Below are positions 33,095 through 42,306 of a stretch of 64,000 bases of DNA, piece by piece. The notes beneath the pieces are model-generated. The model searched no databases. It was not told the DNA's origin and saw only the letters and a list, made by a program, of their open reading frames with translations. Source of the stretch: Acidimicrobiia bacterium (GTDB taxonomy: Bacteria > Actinomycetota > Acidimicrobiia > Acidimicrobiales > Aldehydirespiratoraceae); NCBI GenBank assembly GCA_022821685.1, contig JAJEDD010000040.1, positions 1 through 64,000 of the forward strand. Reading direction: 5' to 3'. Made by a program: the position numbers and the translations under genes. Each line of letters starts with the position of its first letter. Position 1 is the stretch's first letter.

Positions 33095-33229
33095 TTACCA
33101 CTTCTCGCGCAGGGCCTCGGACTGAGCGGTGGCCAATCCGCGATCGAGGCGCGAGTCGACCTTGCCGCACACGTCGTTGAGCCGTCGGGTGATCTCGGTG
33201 TGGTCTCCCGGATGCTCTGTCTCGCTCAT
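33095..33229 (-). CDS. 44-residue hypothetical protein in the DddP-like operon
   Basis: An ATG 12 nt after the stop of the DddP-like gene opens a 45-codon frame ending at TAA (33095). The product begins MSETEHPGDHTEITRRLND, is charged and predicted helical (KVDSRLDRGLATAQSEALRE), and ends in EKW. No family is recognised. Tight spacing and protein-like composition make it a plausible small gene filling an otherwise empty 180-bp gap. Confidence 0.5.
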   Translation of the reverse strand: MSETEHPGDHTEITRRLNDVCGKVDSRLDRGLATAQSEALREKW

Positions 33230-33241
33230 CGCGCTGCCGGT

Positions 33242-34552
33242 CTACACCAGGTCGAGCCGGTAGGTGGAGAGGCGCTCGTTGCCGGTGTCGGTTATGAGGA
33301 TCTGCTCTTCGAGCTTGACCCCCTCGCCGCCCGACTTGGCGCCCACGAAGGCCTCTACGCACATCACCGTGCCCGGCTCCAGCACCGCGTCGTAGCCCTG
33401 ATGCCGCCAGCGCTCGCGGGTGAACACCGACGGGTACTCGTCGCAGAGGCCCGCGCCGTGCGAGAGCACCGTGTAGCAGTTGTAGTCCTCCAGCGACGGG
33501 TACCACGCCCGATCCACGATGTCGCGCACCGCGGCCCCCGGCTGGTGCAGCTCGATGTTGCGCTCGATCTGCTCGGCGGCCAGCGACCACACGTCGTGCT
33601 GGGCCGGGGTCGGTCGCCCGTCGCCGCACAGCCAGGTGCGGGAGATGTCCACGCAGGCGCCGTAGGCGCAGATCATGTCGGTGTCGAACCCCATCAGCTC
33701 CCCGGCCCGCACCCGGCGGCTGCTGGCCTCCTGGTACCACGGGTTGGTGCGCGGCCCCGAAGCCAGCAGCCGGGTCTCGATCCACTCGCCGTAGCGCACG
33801 AAGTTGCCGGCCTGCAGCACCGACCACAGGCCCATCTCGGTGGCGCCGGGCTCGAAAGCGGCCCGCATCTCGCCGATGGCGGCCTCGCAGGCATGCACGG
33901 CGCAGCGCATGGCCGCGATCTCGTCGGCGCACTTGACGACTCGGGCCTCCTCCATCAGCTCGTCGGCGTCCACGAGGTCGATGCCGCAGCCCTCCAGGGC
34001 CCGCACCCCGATCAGGTCGAGCCGGTCGACGGCCAGCCGGCGGTCGCCGCGGCCGTGCTCGTCGAGCAGCTCGGCGATCTCGGCCGCCCACGGCTGGGAG
34101 ATCTCGACGGCCCGATCCCCGGCGTAGAAGTAGATGTAAGAGATCCCGGGCCGGATCTCGTCGACCGCCTCGGAGTGGGTGTCGAGGAACTCGCCCTTGG
34201 AGAACTCGAACAGCACCACCGGCCCGTCGGCAGCCACGAAGGCGTAGCGCACCGCGTTGTGCATCGTCCAGATCGACATGTTGGTGGTGTCGGTGGCGTA
34301 GCGGACGTTGAGCGGGTCGTACAGCAGGGCCGCGTCGCAGCCCGCGGCCCGCAGCTGCGCCCGCACCCGCTCCAGCCGGTAGCGGCGGATGGCGCTGCGA
34401 TCGGGCAGCCGCAGCCCCGCAGCAGTCCACTCCGCCTCCAGTTCGGGACCGGGTCCCAGCGCATGCATGTTGCGGTCGCCGTGATCGAGCAGCCACTCCG
34501 GCGGCGCGGCCCGCGCCGCCCCAATCCTGGGCCGATGCCGCAAACCGTTCAC
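33242..34552 (-). CDS. dddP: DddP-like DMSP lyase (M24 metallopeptidase superfamily)
   Basis: This 436-residue protein has the two-domain creatinase/prolidase fold. Metal ligands are D290, D292 and D302 in GFDTDMICAYGACVDIS, H365 in SHGAGLCDEYPS, E400 in CVEAFVG and E415 in KLEEQIL. This spacing equals D295/D297/D307/H371/E406/E421 of DddP as I recall it. Residues reported as needed for DMSP cleavage are also kept: W95 (NMSIW), Y360 and D371. DPLNVRYATDTTNM and SGPRTNPW are strongly DddP-like. DddP splits dimethylsulfoniopropionate into dimethyl sulfide and acrylate. A betaine/DMSP-type ABC transporter lies directly upstream. An unspecialised M24 peptidase is the alternative. Confidence 0.72.
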   Translation of the reverse strand: MNGLRHRPRIGAARAAPPEWLLDHGDRNMHALGPGPELEAEWTAAGLRLPDRSAIRRYRLERVRAQLRAAGCDAALLYDPLNVRYATDTTNMSIWTMHNAVRYAFVAADGPVVLFEFSKGEFLDTHSEAVDEIRPGISYIYFYAGDRAVEISQPWAAEIAELLDEHGRGDRRLAVDRLDLIGVRALEGCGIDLVDADELMEEARVVKCADEIAAMRCAVHACEAAIGEMRAAFEPGATEMGLWSVLQAGNFVRYGEWIETRLLASGPRTNPWYQEASSRRVRAGELMGFDTDMICAYGACVDISRTWLCGDGRPTPAQHDVWSLAAEQIERNIELHQPGAAVRDIVDRAWYPSLEDYNCYTVLSHGAGLCDEYPSVFTRERWRHQGYDAVLEPGTVMCVEAFVGAKSGGEGVKLEEQILITDTGNERLSTYRLDLV

Positions 34553-34689
34553 GCCAAGATTCTGCCCCGACCGCGCCCCTTCAGGCGCGCATCCGACCGC
34601 GAAGACGCCAGACCCGCCACAGGGTCTGTGGCACGAGGTCTTGGCACGAAGAACTGTTGCTCGCGACCCGAGGCTTGGGCGGGGCGCGG

Positions 34690-34719
34690 CAGAGGGCGGG
34701 GCCTTAGCCCCGCCCTCTG
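34690..34719 (-). terminator. hairpin terminator after proX
   Basis: A perfect 13-bp stem (34690-34702 with 34707-34719, loop of 4 nt) lies 38 nt past the proX stop. It would separate the transporter from the DddP-like operon, giving the latter its own promoter in 34553-34690, which I could not define. Confidence 0.65.
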
Positions 34720-34756
34720 GCCGTTGATTGTGTTCAGGCCCTAGGGCCTTAGTAAA

Positions 34757-35995
34757 TCAGGCTGCAGCTAGGGCAGCTGAGAGCCAGGCATCGACGTCGG
34801 CGCGGTTGTTGGCGATCCACTCGCCGGCCGCGGCGGCAATCTGAGCCTCGGTGTAGTCGCCCTGATCCTGCTCGACGTTGGCGATCGATACGTCGACCAC
34901 CGACAGCTTCGCCTGCCGCAGGAGTTCGGCGGCAGCCGGGTTGGCGGCCAGCCAGTCCTTGTTGGCGGTTACCTGGATGTCGGCGGGCACCCAGCCGATC
35001 GGGCAGTAGCCCGCCTCGGCCGCGGCGGGGCACTGCTCAGCCGGAATTTCCAGCCGCACCTCGTCGGTGGTGCCGGACCAGTAGCGCTGATCGTGCTGCT
35101 CGCCGCCCTCGACGCCGCTTGGGTTGGAGTCGTCGAGGGTCTCGCTCATGCCGATCCAGTACACGTTGTCGCCAGGGCGCAGCTGCGTGATATAGGCGCT
35201 GGGCGTCCAGGTGTAGATCACCATCGGCTCGCCGGCGTCGGCCTTGGCCACTGCCTCGGCGAACATGGCGTCATAGCCGGCGATCGTCTGCTCAAGGTTG
35301 TCGTAGCCGTTGAACAGGAACTGGTTGGTGATGATGTTGTCGCAGGTCCAGCTCTCCTGGCAGCCGTAGATGTCGGCGTCGCCGTCACCGTCGGCGTCGA
35401 ACAGAGCCCGGATCTCGGCGTCGTCGTTGATCTGATCGAGCCAGGCGATCCCGTACTCGTCAGCCACCGATGCAGTGACCAGCATTCCCTGGAGTCCGCC
35501 CCCGAGGAACACGGCGCCGACCTTCTCAAGGTGATCGCCGACCAGCGTGCCGTCGGGCAGCTCGGGCTCCCACCACGCGTTGTGGCCCGGATACCAGCTG
35601 TTGGCCCAGAAATCGACATCGCCCTCGGCCATGGCCAGGTACGCGAGAGACGGGCCGAGCTCGTTCTCGGACGGCTCGGACACGTCATAGCCGAGCTCCT
35701 CGAGCAGCTGCTTGTAGACCTGAGCCTGGAAGTAGCCAGTGGCCCAGTCGGCGCGAGCCATCGTCACAGAGACGCCCTCGCCGGGCATCATGTCGCCCAT
35801 CGGCTCCTCTTCAGCCATCGGCTCTTCCTCAGCCATCGGCTCCTCTTCAGCCATCGGCTCCTCGACGGGAGCAGCGGGCTCTTCCGCAGCGGGAGTCGTG
35901 GTGGTGCCGCCGTCGTCGTCGTCGCCGCACGCGGCCGCAACGAGCGCGAACACCGCCAGCAGCGCGAGCAACAGACTTGCTTGCTTGGTTCTCAT
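34757..35995 (-). CDS. proX: betaine/DMSP-type ABC transporter substrate-binding lipoprotein (ProX/OpuAC family)
   Basis: This 412-residue lipoprotein (signal LLALLAVFALVAAAC) has an acidic tether containing a near-perfect heptad repeat (EEPMAEE four times) and an OpuAC domain. Trp residues suitable for a cation-pi box are plentiful: ADWATGYFQAQ, DFWANSWYPGHNAWW, VIYTWTPSAY and GWVPADIQVTANKDWL. These bind quaternary ammonium or sulfonium compounds such as glycine betaine, proline betaine or DMSP. It lies 240 bp after the permeases, separated by a dispersed repeat. DddP next door favours DMSP as one ligand. Confidence 0.85.
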   Translation of the reverse strand: MRTKQASLLLALLAVFALVAAACGDDDDGGTTTTPAAEEPAAPVEEPMAEEEPMAEEEPMAEEEPMGDMMPGEGVSVTMARADWATGYFQAQVYKQLLEELGYDVSEPSENELGPSLAYLAMAEGDVDFWANSWYPGHNAWWEPELPDGTLVGDHLEKVGAVFLGGGLQGMLVTASVADEYGIAWLDQINDDAEIRALFDADGDGDADIYGCQESWTCDNIITNQFLFNGYDNLEQTIAGYDAMFAEAVAKADAGEPMVIYTWTPSAYITQLRPGDNVYWIGMSETLDDSNPSGVEGGEQHDQRYWSGTTDEVRLEIPAEQCPAAAEAGYCPIGWVPADIQVTANKDWLAANPAAAELLRQAKLSVVDVSIANVEQDQGDYTEAQIAAAAGEWIANNRADVDAWLSAALAAA

Positions 35996-36137
35996 GAGTT
36001 GGATTTCCCTCCTGGGTGGGTTTCGTCGGCGCGCCGGAATACATGGCCCGACACGCGAGCCAGAAGGTTACATCGCCAGCAGCGGACAAGCCACCCCAAC
36101 ACCGGCCAGCAGCCGGTCTCGGCGGGCGGCGGGGTCA

Positions 36138-36238
36138 TTCCCGCTCTTGTTCGCTGCGCTCACGGGCCGCTCGGGCCACGGCCTCGCCCCGCGCCGCGCC
36201 TGGATTACAAGTGGGAGCGATCTGTTCGCTCGGCCTCT
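36138..36238. repeat. dispersed non-coding repeat, copy 2
   Basis: This copy of the repeat at 25036-25138 shares an identical 31-bp opening block and the same closing TTCGCTCGGCCTCT. It occupies most of the 240-bp gap between proW and proX, and its last bases include the stop codon of the permease gene, so the repeat appears to have been added right at the 3' end of that gene. Confidence 0.65.
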
Positions 36239-38342
36239 ACACCGCTACGGGCTGCTCATCGGCATGGTCGGCGTAGACGCGAGACCTGCGGAACTCCTTG
36301 ATCACGCCGGTGGTGGTGGCCACGAGCACGACACCGCCGACCATGCTGAGGAACGCCCCGACACCGCTCAGGTAGCTGGGGTCGGCCGACCGGACATGGG
36401 TGGCGACCCACGCCAGCGCCACGCAGGAGATCCCTGCGCCCAAGCCGGCCGCGATCGCGCTCCAACGCCACTGCTTGTGCTCGCCGCGGCCGAACACGCC
36501 TGCCGCGGGCGCGCTGACGGCCAAGCCGACCAAGGCGACCAACAGCGACCAAGTGCCCAGACCGGGGCCCTCGCCGCTGATTCCGTCGGTCACGACCAAC
36601 TTCTCGGTGGCGAGCTGTGACGTGAGGGCCGAGATTTGTGCAGCCACCACGCCGGCCTGGGTGGGGTCGGCGTCGGCCTTCGCCCTGAGCTCGGCGATCT
36701 CCGCTTCTGTCTCGGCGGTGATGACCACGTCAGTGCGCTGGTCGAAGCTCCATCCGGACACGGCGCCCACGCCGATGACTACAACTGCGACCGCCGCGCC
36801 CGCTACCCGGCCCCATCCGATCTTCGCGCTCAGGGGGTGCAACGGCGAATGAGGCGCCGTCCGGATCCACAGCACGGAGCCGATCGACGCAACCAGCGCG
36901 CCCACCAGAGCCACATAGACGCCGGCGCCGTGACTCTGGCCCGCAGCCAGGTCCGACGGACTGGCCAAGACGTAGACGATCATCATCACCAGCAGCGCCA
37001 GCGACGAGATTACGGCTCCGTCGGTTGTCCACAGCCGCGGCCCCCGGCCCGGCGCGATAAGAGAGGTGACGGCCGCGGCCGCGGCCATAAGGCCCAGCAC
37101 GAGCGCCAGATAGCCGAACCACGATCCCCCCGAGGCGGCGAGCCCGCTGAACGACTCGCCGGCCAGGTCCTCGTCGGACCGGCGGCCGTAGGCGCTGATG
37201 AACCCGGCCCCGCTGCTCCAAGTCATGAAGACCGACAGCACGGCGATCAATCCGCCCAGCACCACACCGAGGATCGGGCGGCGCTCGGCTGCGGTGAGCG
37301 GGGCGAGCGTCCCCTCGTCGGACTGAGGCTCGTCCGCCGAGTCGGCGCCGGACCGGGAACCGCCTGCGGGCAGCAGCGCCTCAGGATCGCGGCGATGCGC
37401 CAAGGCCAGCCGAATTCGCCGCAGCAGGCCCGTGTTCTCGGTCTCCTCGGGCTGCGAGATGCGGTCCAGCACCACCGCCACCAGGAAGAAGGCGAGCCCG
37501 CTGGCCATGCCCTTGGCGATGTCCTGGGTGGTGATGGCCTGGAACAGCACCAGACCGAGTCCGCCCGCGGCCATGATGGCGGCAATGCCGAGCATGGAGA
37601 TGGCCAGCAGCAGCGTCTGGTTGATGCCCGTCAGGATGGCGGCTCGGGCCAGCGGAAGCTGCACGTCGAGGAGTACCCGCCACTCGGGCGCTCCGTAGGC
37701 CCGGCTCGCTTCTACCACATCGGCCGGCACTTGGCGGACGCCCAGATTCGTGAGGCGCACGAGAGGCGGCAGCGCGAAGACCATCGTCACCATCGTGGCC
37801 GACACCGTGCCGATGCCGAAGAAGAAGATGAACGGCAACATGTACACGAACGAGTGCACAACCTGCATTCCGTCGAGCACCGGCCTCACCACGCGCCAGA
37901 TCCCGTCGACTCGACCGCAGGCGACGCCGAGTGGTATTCCGATGATCACGCACAGAAGCACGGCCACGCCCACGAAGCCGATGGTGCGGGCCGTCTGCAG
38001 CCAATAGTTGTTGCCGAGAACAGCGCACAGGCTCAGGGCGGCGGCTGCGAACGCGCCCACCTTCACATTGCGGGCCAGCGTGCCGATAACGAAGAAGGCG
38101 ATCACGACCAATATCCAGGGCGCGGGCTCCAGCACGTCGCCCACCAGGAAGCCGATCAACTTGTCGAAAGGCCATTCGATGATGGCAAGCAGCCACTCCA
38201 GCCTCACCGCGATCCAGTCCACCGCCTGGTCGCCCCAGGCGCCCACGGGGATCTGGAACTGATCGAGGACCTCATCGTCGAAGAATCCCGGCTGGAGTGC
38301 CGCTCCCGTTTCGGTTTGGGCCAGCAAGCTCATGTTGCTCAT
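36237..38342 (-). CDS. proW: betaine-type ABC permease with large C-terminal membrane extension (copy 1)
   Basis: This 701-residue protein has a ProW/OpuAB permease as residues 40-310: EAA loop ADVVEASRAYGAPEWRVLLDVQLP about 210-233, and GINQTLLLAISMLGIAAIMAAGG. About 350 additional residues follow with six or so membrane segments and an extracytoplasmic helical stretch (AEIAELRAKADADPTQAGVV). Ordinary ProW proteins end near 300-350 residues, so this extension is unusual; it has no recognised function. The ATG at 38342 lies one base after the stop of the second permease and has GGAG upstream. It is a tandem paralogue of the next gene along its full length. Confidence 0.82.
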   Translation of the reverse strand: MSNMSLLAQTETGAALQPGFFDDEVLDQFQIPVGAWGDQAVDWIAVRLEWLLAIIEWPFDKLIGFLVGDVLEPAPWILVVIAFFVIGTLARNVKVGAFAAAALSLCAVLGNNYWLQTARTIGFVGVAVLLCVIIGIPLGVACGRVDGIWRVVRPVLDGMQVVHSFVYMLPFIFFFGIGTVSATMVTMVFALPPLVRLTNLGVRQVPADVVEASRAYGAPEWRVLLDVQLPLARAAILTGINQTLLLAISMLGIAAIMAAGGLGLVLFQAITTQDIAKGMASGLAFFLVAVVLDRISQPEETENTGLLRRIRLALAHRRDPEALLPAGGSRSGADSADEPQSDEGTLAPLTAAERRPILGVVLGGLIAVLSVFMTWSSGAGFISAYGRRSDEDLAGESFSGLAASGGSWFGYLALVLGLMAAAAAVTSLIAPGRGPRLWTTDGAVISSLALLVMMIVYVLASPSDLAAGQSHGAGVYVALVGALVASIGSVLWIRTAPHSPLHPLSAKIGWGRVAGAAVAVVVIGVGAVSGWSFDQRTDVVITAETEAEIAELRAKADADPTQAGVVAAQISALTSQLATEKLVVTDGISGEGPGLGTWSLLVALVGLAVSAPAAGVFGRGEHKQWRWSAIAAGLGAGISCVALAWVATHVRSADPSYLSGVGAFLSMVGGVVLVATTTGVIKEFRRSRVYADHADEQPVAV

Positions 38343-38343
38343 G

Positions 38344-40440
38344 TCAGTCACCAACTCCTGCCGCCGCTAGGTCGTCGGCGTACACCTTGGCCCGGCGGAA
38401 CTCCTTGAGCACGGCAGCCGCGGCGGCCACCAGCACCAGACCGCCCGCCATGGCCAAGAAGGAGCCGACCCCGCTCACATAGTCGGCATCGGCCGAGCGG
38501 ACATGGGTGAAGATCCACCCGAAGCCGACGCAGGTCGCTCCGGCGCCGATGCCGGCTGTGATGGCACTCCAGCGCCACTGCCGATGCTCGTCGCGGCCGA
38601 ACACCCCGGCCGCGGGCAACGATGCAGCCAGCCCGGCCAGCCCGGCCAGAAAGACCCAGACGCCCAGGCCGGCACCGGTGCGGCTGACACCGTCGGTGAT
38701 GACGCGGGAATCGGCGGCCAGCTCTTCTTGGAGCGCCGCAATGTCGGCTGCGATCATTCCGGCTTGCTCGGGGTTCGCCTCGGCCTGCCGCTCCATCTCG
38801 TCGAGCTGAGCCTGGACCTCGGGGGAGATGAGCACACGCGACCGCTCGTCGAAGCTCCAGGCGGAGATCGCCCCAACCCCGAGAACAACCGCGGCGAAGG
38901 CGGCCGAGCCGACGCGGGCCCACCGGATCTTGGGGCTGAGCGGGCGGGCCGGTGCGTGCGGCGCCGAGCGGATCCACCAAACCGACCCCCCCGATGCCAC
39001 CACCGCTCCGACCAGCGCCACCCACGGACCGGCGCCGGTGCTCTGGCCGACCGCGAGGTCGGAGGGCGCGGCCAGCAGGTAGGAGATCATCATCACCAAC
39101 GACGCCAGCGACGCGATCACCGCCCAGTCAACGTTCAGCCACCGCGGCCCGCGGCCGGGCGCGGCCAGTGTGGCAGCCGCCGCGGCGGCAACCAGCAGTC
39201 CAAGCACCAGCGCGAGGATGCCGAACCAGGAGCCGCCCGACGCAGACAGGCCGCTGAACGACTCTCCGGCCAGCATCTCGTCGTCGGCACGGCCGTAGGC
39301 GCTGATAAACCCGGCCCCACTGCTCCAAGCGAACAACACCGACGCCGCCAACACCAGACCGCCGATGGCGGACACCAGCATCGGCCTGCGCTCCCGCTCG
39401 GTGAGCGGGGCAATAACACCCTCGACCAGCTCGTCCTCATCCGGGGCGGTGGCCGCAGCGTCGGCTTCGGCGGGCAGCAGCACCTCGGGATCGCCGCGGT
39501 GGGCCCAGGCGCGCCGAACACGTCGGAACAAGCCGCCGGACCCTGCCCCCTCGGGCTGGGAGATGCGATCGAACACGACCGCAACGAGGTAGAAGGCGAG
39601 ACCGGCGCCCACACCCTCGGTCACGCTCTGCCGGCTGATGGCGCCGAAGAGCAGCCCGCCCAGCGCCTGGGCCCCCATGATCGCGGCCACGCCCAGCATC
39701 GACATGGCCAGCAGGAGGGTCTGGTTGACGCCGGTCATGATGGCGGCTCGGGCCAGCGGCAGCTGCACGTCGATGAGCACCCGCCACTCGGGAGCGCCAT
39801 AGGCCCGGCTCGCCTCCACCACGTCCGCGGGAACTTGGCGGATGCCGAGGTTGGTGAGGCGCACCAGCGGCGGGATCGCGAAGGCCATCGTCACGATGGT
39901 GGCACCCACGTTGCCGAGGCCGAAGAAGGCGATGAACGGCAGCATGTAGACGAAGGCGTGCACCACCTGCATGGCGTCGAGCACCGGCCTCACCATCTGC
40001 CAGGCGGCATCGACGCGCGCGCACAGAATCCCTACGGGGATCCCGATGAGCACGCACAGCAGGACGGCCACCAGCACGAAGCCGATGGTCTGGATGGTGG
40101 CGTGCCAATAGTCGGGGCCGAGAAGCCCGCAAACAGTCAGGGCAACGCCCGCAAACAGACCGACCCGGACGTTGCGGGCCAGGGTTCCGATCACAACGAA
40201 GGCCACCACGATCCAGAACCACGAGACCGGCTCCATGATGTCTCTCACGAGGAGATTATTGAGCGTGATGAACGGCCATTTGATGGCCGACAAGAGCCAC
40301 TTCAGATTGAGGAGTATCCATTCGATCGACTGCCCCATCCAGTCGCCGAACGGAACGTAGAACTCATCGAGTACGAGATTGTCCGTGAACCCGTAGTCGG
40401 GAAGCTCTGGGCCATCTCCAGCCTGAGCGAGCAGGATCAC
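38344..40440 (-). CDS. proW: betaine-type ABC permease with large C-terminal membrane extension (copy 2)
   Basis: This 698-residue paralogue of the neighbouring permease has the same layout: ProW domain (EAA loop identical except one residue, ADVVEASRAYGAPEWRVLIDVQLP; MLGVAAIMGAQALGG), then the extension with FSGLSASGGSWFG, a charged helix (AQLDEMERQAEANPEQAGMI) and a C-terminal KEFRRAKVYADD. The GTG at 40440 overlaps the proV stop (GTGA). Two different permeases could form a heterodimeric channel with one ProV and one ProX. Confidence 0.82.
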   Translation of the reverse strand: MILLAQAGDGPELPDYGFTDNLVLDEFYVPFGDWMGQSIEWILLNLKWLLSAIKWPFITLNNLLVRDIMEPVSWFWIVVAFVVIGTLARNVRVGLFAGVALTVCGLLGPDYWHATIQTIGFVLVAVLLCVLIGIPVGILCARVDAAWQMVRPVLDAMQVVHAFVYMLPFIAFFGLGNVGATIVTMAFAIPPLVRLTNLGIRQVPADVVEASRAYGAPEWRVLIDVQLPLARAAIMTGVNQTLLLAMSMLGVAAIMGAQALGGLLFGAISRQSVTEGVGAGLAFYLVAVVFDRISQPEGAGSGGLFRRVRRAWAHRGDPEVLLPAEADAAATAPDEDELVEGVIAPLTERERRPMLVSAIGGLVLAASVLFAWSSGAGFISAYGRADDEMLAGESFSGLSASGGSWFGILALVLGLLVAAAAAATLAAPGRGPRWLNVDWAVIASLASLVMMISYLLAAPSDLAVGQSTGAGPWVALVGAVVASGGSVWWIRSAPHAPARPLSPKIRWARVGSAAFAAVVLGVGAISAWSFDERSRVLISPEVQAQLDEMERQAEANPEQAGMIAADIAALQEELAADSRVITDGVSRTGAGLGVWVFLAGLAGLAASLPAAGVFGRDEHRQWRWSAITAGIGAGATCVGFGWIFTHVRSADADYVSGVGSFLAMAGGLVLVAAAAAVLKEFRRAKVYADDLAAAGVGD

Positions 40441-41660
40441 ATGAACACCTCTCTCTCGAAGTCGTCGATGAGGTGCTCGACACGTCCCATTTCCTCCATG
40501 ATGTGGCGGGGGTCGAGGTTGCCGACGAGCTTGCCGGAGACGTCGCAGACCGCGATGGGGAGGCCGCGTCCGGCCGCGGCGTAGACGGTGTTGAGGCAGT
40601 CCTCGGGTCCGCACCGATCGAAGTCGGTGCGCAGCGCCGGACCGAGGTCGGTGGTGCCCATGCCGGCGGCCCGGATCCCGTCGTCGGCGGTGAGTATGTG
40701 CGTCGGTGCTCCAGCCGAGTCGAGTACGAAGGCGCCCGAGCGCTCGCCCACCGTGCTCAGCGCCTCGGACAGGGTGACGCCGGCCGATATCGGAGCGGGC
40801 TTCTGCATGATCTCGTGAACCTGGATGACCCGGCCCTGGTCGACGTCCTGCACGAACTCGGCCACGTATCCGGTGGCGGGCTTGGTGAGGATCTCCTCGG
40901 GCGTGCCGATCTGCACCACCGCGCCGTCCTTCATGATGCACACCCGGTCCCCGATGCGCAGCGCCTCGTTGAGGTCGTGGGTGATGAACAGGATCGTCTT
41001 GTGGAGCTCGCCCTGGATCTCCATCATCTCGTCCTGCATCTGGCGGCGGATCAACGGATCGAGCGCGCTGAAGGCCTCGTCCATCAGCAGGATGTCGGGA
41101 TCGGATGCGAGGCCCCGGGCCAGGCCGACCCGCTGCTGCATGCCGCCGGACAACTCCGACGGAAAGTTCTGGGCGTACGTGCCCAGCCCGACCAGCGACA
41201 GCGCCTTCATCGCCGCTTCCTCGCGGGCCTTCTTGTCCACGCCCTGAACCTTGAGGCCATAGCTCACGTTGTCGATCACCTTGCGGTGCGGGAACAACGC
41301 GAAGTGCTGGAACACCATGCCCATGTACTCGCGCCGGAACGCCTGCAAGTCCGAGCCCTCGAGCGCCTGCACGTCGGTGCTGTCGACGGTGACGGTGCCG
41401 TAGGTGATGTCATGGAGCTTGTTGACGGTGCGCAGCGCAGTGGACTTGCCCGATCCCGACAAGCCCATCACCACGAAAATCTCGCCCTTGTTGACGCTGA
41501 ACGACACGTCGTCGAGGCCCACCACATGGCCGGTCTCGGCCTGCACCCGGTTCTTGCCCATGCCCGACCGCACCAAGTCGAAGGCTCGCCCCCGCGGCTG
41601 CGGCCCGAAAATCTTGTAGACCTCGTCTAGGACGATGATCGCCTCGCCCATCTCAACCAT
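40437..41660 (-). CDS. proV: betaine/proline-type ABC transporter ATP-binding protein with CBS domains
   Basis: This 407-residue ATPase energises uptake of quaternary compounds. Walker A is GLSGSGKSTALRTV, the Q-loop is MVFQHFALFPHR, the signature is LSGGMQQRVGLARGL, Walker B is ILLMDEAFSALD and the switch is FITHDLNEALRI. It carries the ProV-typical N-terminal KIFGPQPRGRAFDLV and a C-terminal CBS pair (about 285-400) that senses ionic strength in OpuA. The ATG at 41660 follows GGGAGGAG by 6 nt. It is the first gene of proV-proW-proW-proX. Confidence 0.93.
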   Translation of the reverse strand: MVEMGEAIIVLDEVYKIFGPQPRGRAFDLVRSGMGKNRVQAETGHVVGLDDVSFSVNKGEIFVVMGLSGSGKSTALRTVNKLHDITYGTVTVDSTDVQALEGSDLQAFRREYMGMVFQHFALFPHRKVIDNVSYGLKVQGVDKKAREEAAMKALSLVGLGTYAQNFPSELSGGMQQRVGLARGLASDPDILLMDEAFSALDPLIRRQMQDEMMEIQGELHKTILFITHDLNEALRIGDRVCIMKDGAVVQIGTPEEILTKPATGYVAEFVQDVDQGRVIQVHEIMQKPAPISAGVTLSEALSTVGERSGAFVLDSAGAPTHILTADDGIRAAGMGTTDLGPALRTDFDRCGPEDCLNTVYAAAGRGLPIAVCDVSGKLVGNLDPRHIMEEMGRVEHLIDDFEREVFM

Positions 41661-41760
41661 GCAGGACTCCTCCCGGACGTCGACCGTCAGATACCGTAGT
41701 ACGTTCGCAACCCCCGCGGTGCGCGCGCCGAGCCGCGCTGAGACGAGCCGATGGACACCG

Positions 41761-42285
41761 ATGCCCGACAGTGTGACCAAAGCATCCCCTCGCCAGGCCC
41801 TTGACGACGAGACCGCGGCGGCCCTTACTCTCTACAACACCTACCTGATCGCCGACCGCGAGCAGCGGGCGCACGAGCGGGCCCTGCGCAAGGCGGAGAA
41901 GGCCAAGGACGAGGCGGCCGCGGCGGTGCGCAAGCTGCACGACCGCAAGGCCCCCGCCGCCGAGACGGCCACCGCCGAGACGAAGTACCGCGAGGCGGTC
42001 GAGGCCCTCCAGAAGCTCCGCGACGGCGACACCGCCGCGGACACCTCACGGGATCCCGCTGAGATCGACGACGACACCAGCGACGACGGCGCCGAAGTGA
42101 CCGAGGACACGGACCACGAGACCGGCGATGGCCCGGCCGACGGCACCGAAGACGCGGCCGAGCAGGAGCAGTCAACGGCGGTGGAGGCTCCCGAAGAGGA
42201 CACCGCCGGCGACGCCACCGCGGAGACCGAGGATCCTGCCGACGAGGCGCCAGCGGCGGGGTTGGAGGCTCCCGAAGAGGACTAG
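41761..42285 (+). CDS. hypothetical acidic coiled-coil protein
   Basis: This 174-residue protein has a helical, charged N-terminal half (YLIADREQRAHERALRKAEK, then AKDEAAAAVRKLHDRK) and a very acidic, Thr/Asp/Glu-rich tail that ends with two copies of a GLEAPEED/VEAPEED unit. It has no signal peptide, no membrane segment and no known domain. It is divergent from proV (100-bp gap) and convergent with the PTS operon. It is likely a real gene, since its codon usage matches the neighbours, but I cannot assign a function. Confidence 0.55.
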   Translation: MPDSVTKASPRQALDDETAAALTLYNTYLIADREQRAHERALRKAEKAKDEAAAAVRKLHDRKAPAAETATAETKYREAVEALQKLRDGDTAADTSRDPAEIDDDTSDDGAEVTEDTDHETGDGPADGTEDAAEQEQSTAVEAPEEDTAGDATAETEDPADEAPAAGLEAPEED

Positions 42286-42306
42286 ACCGGCGCCGGTTGC
42301 GAGGGT

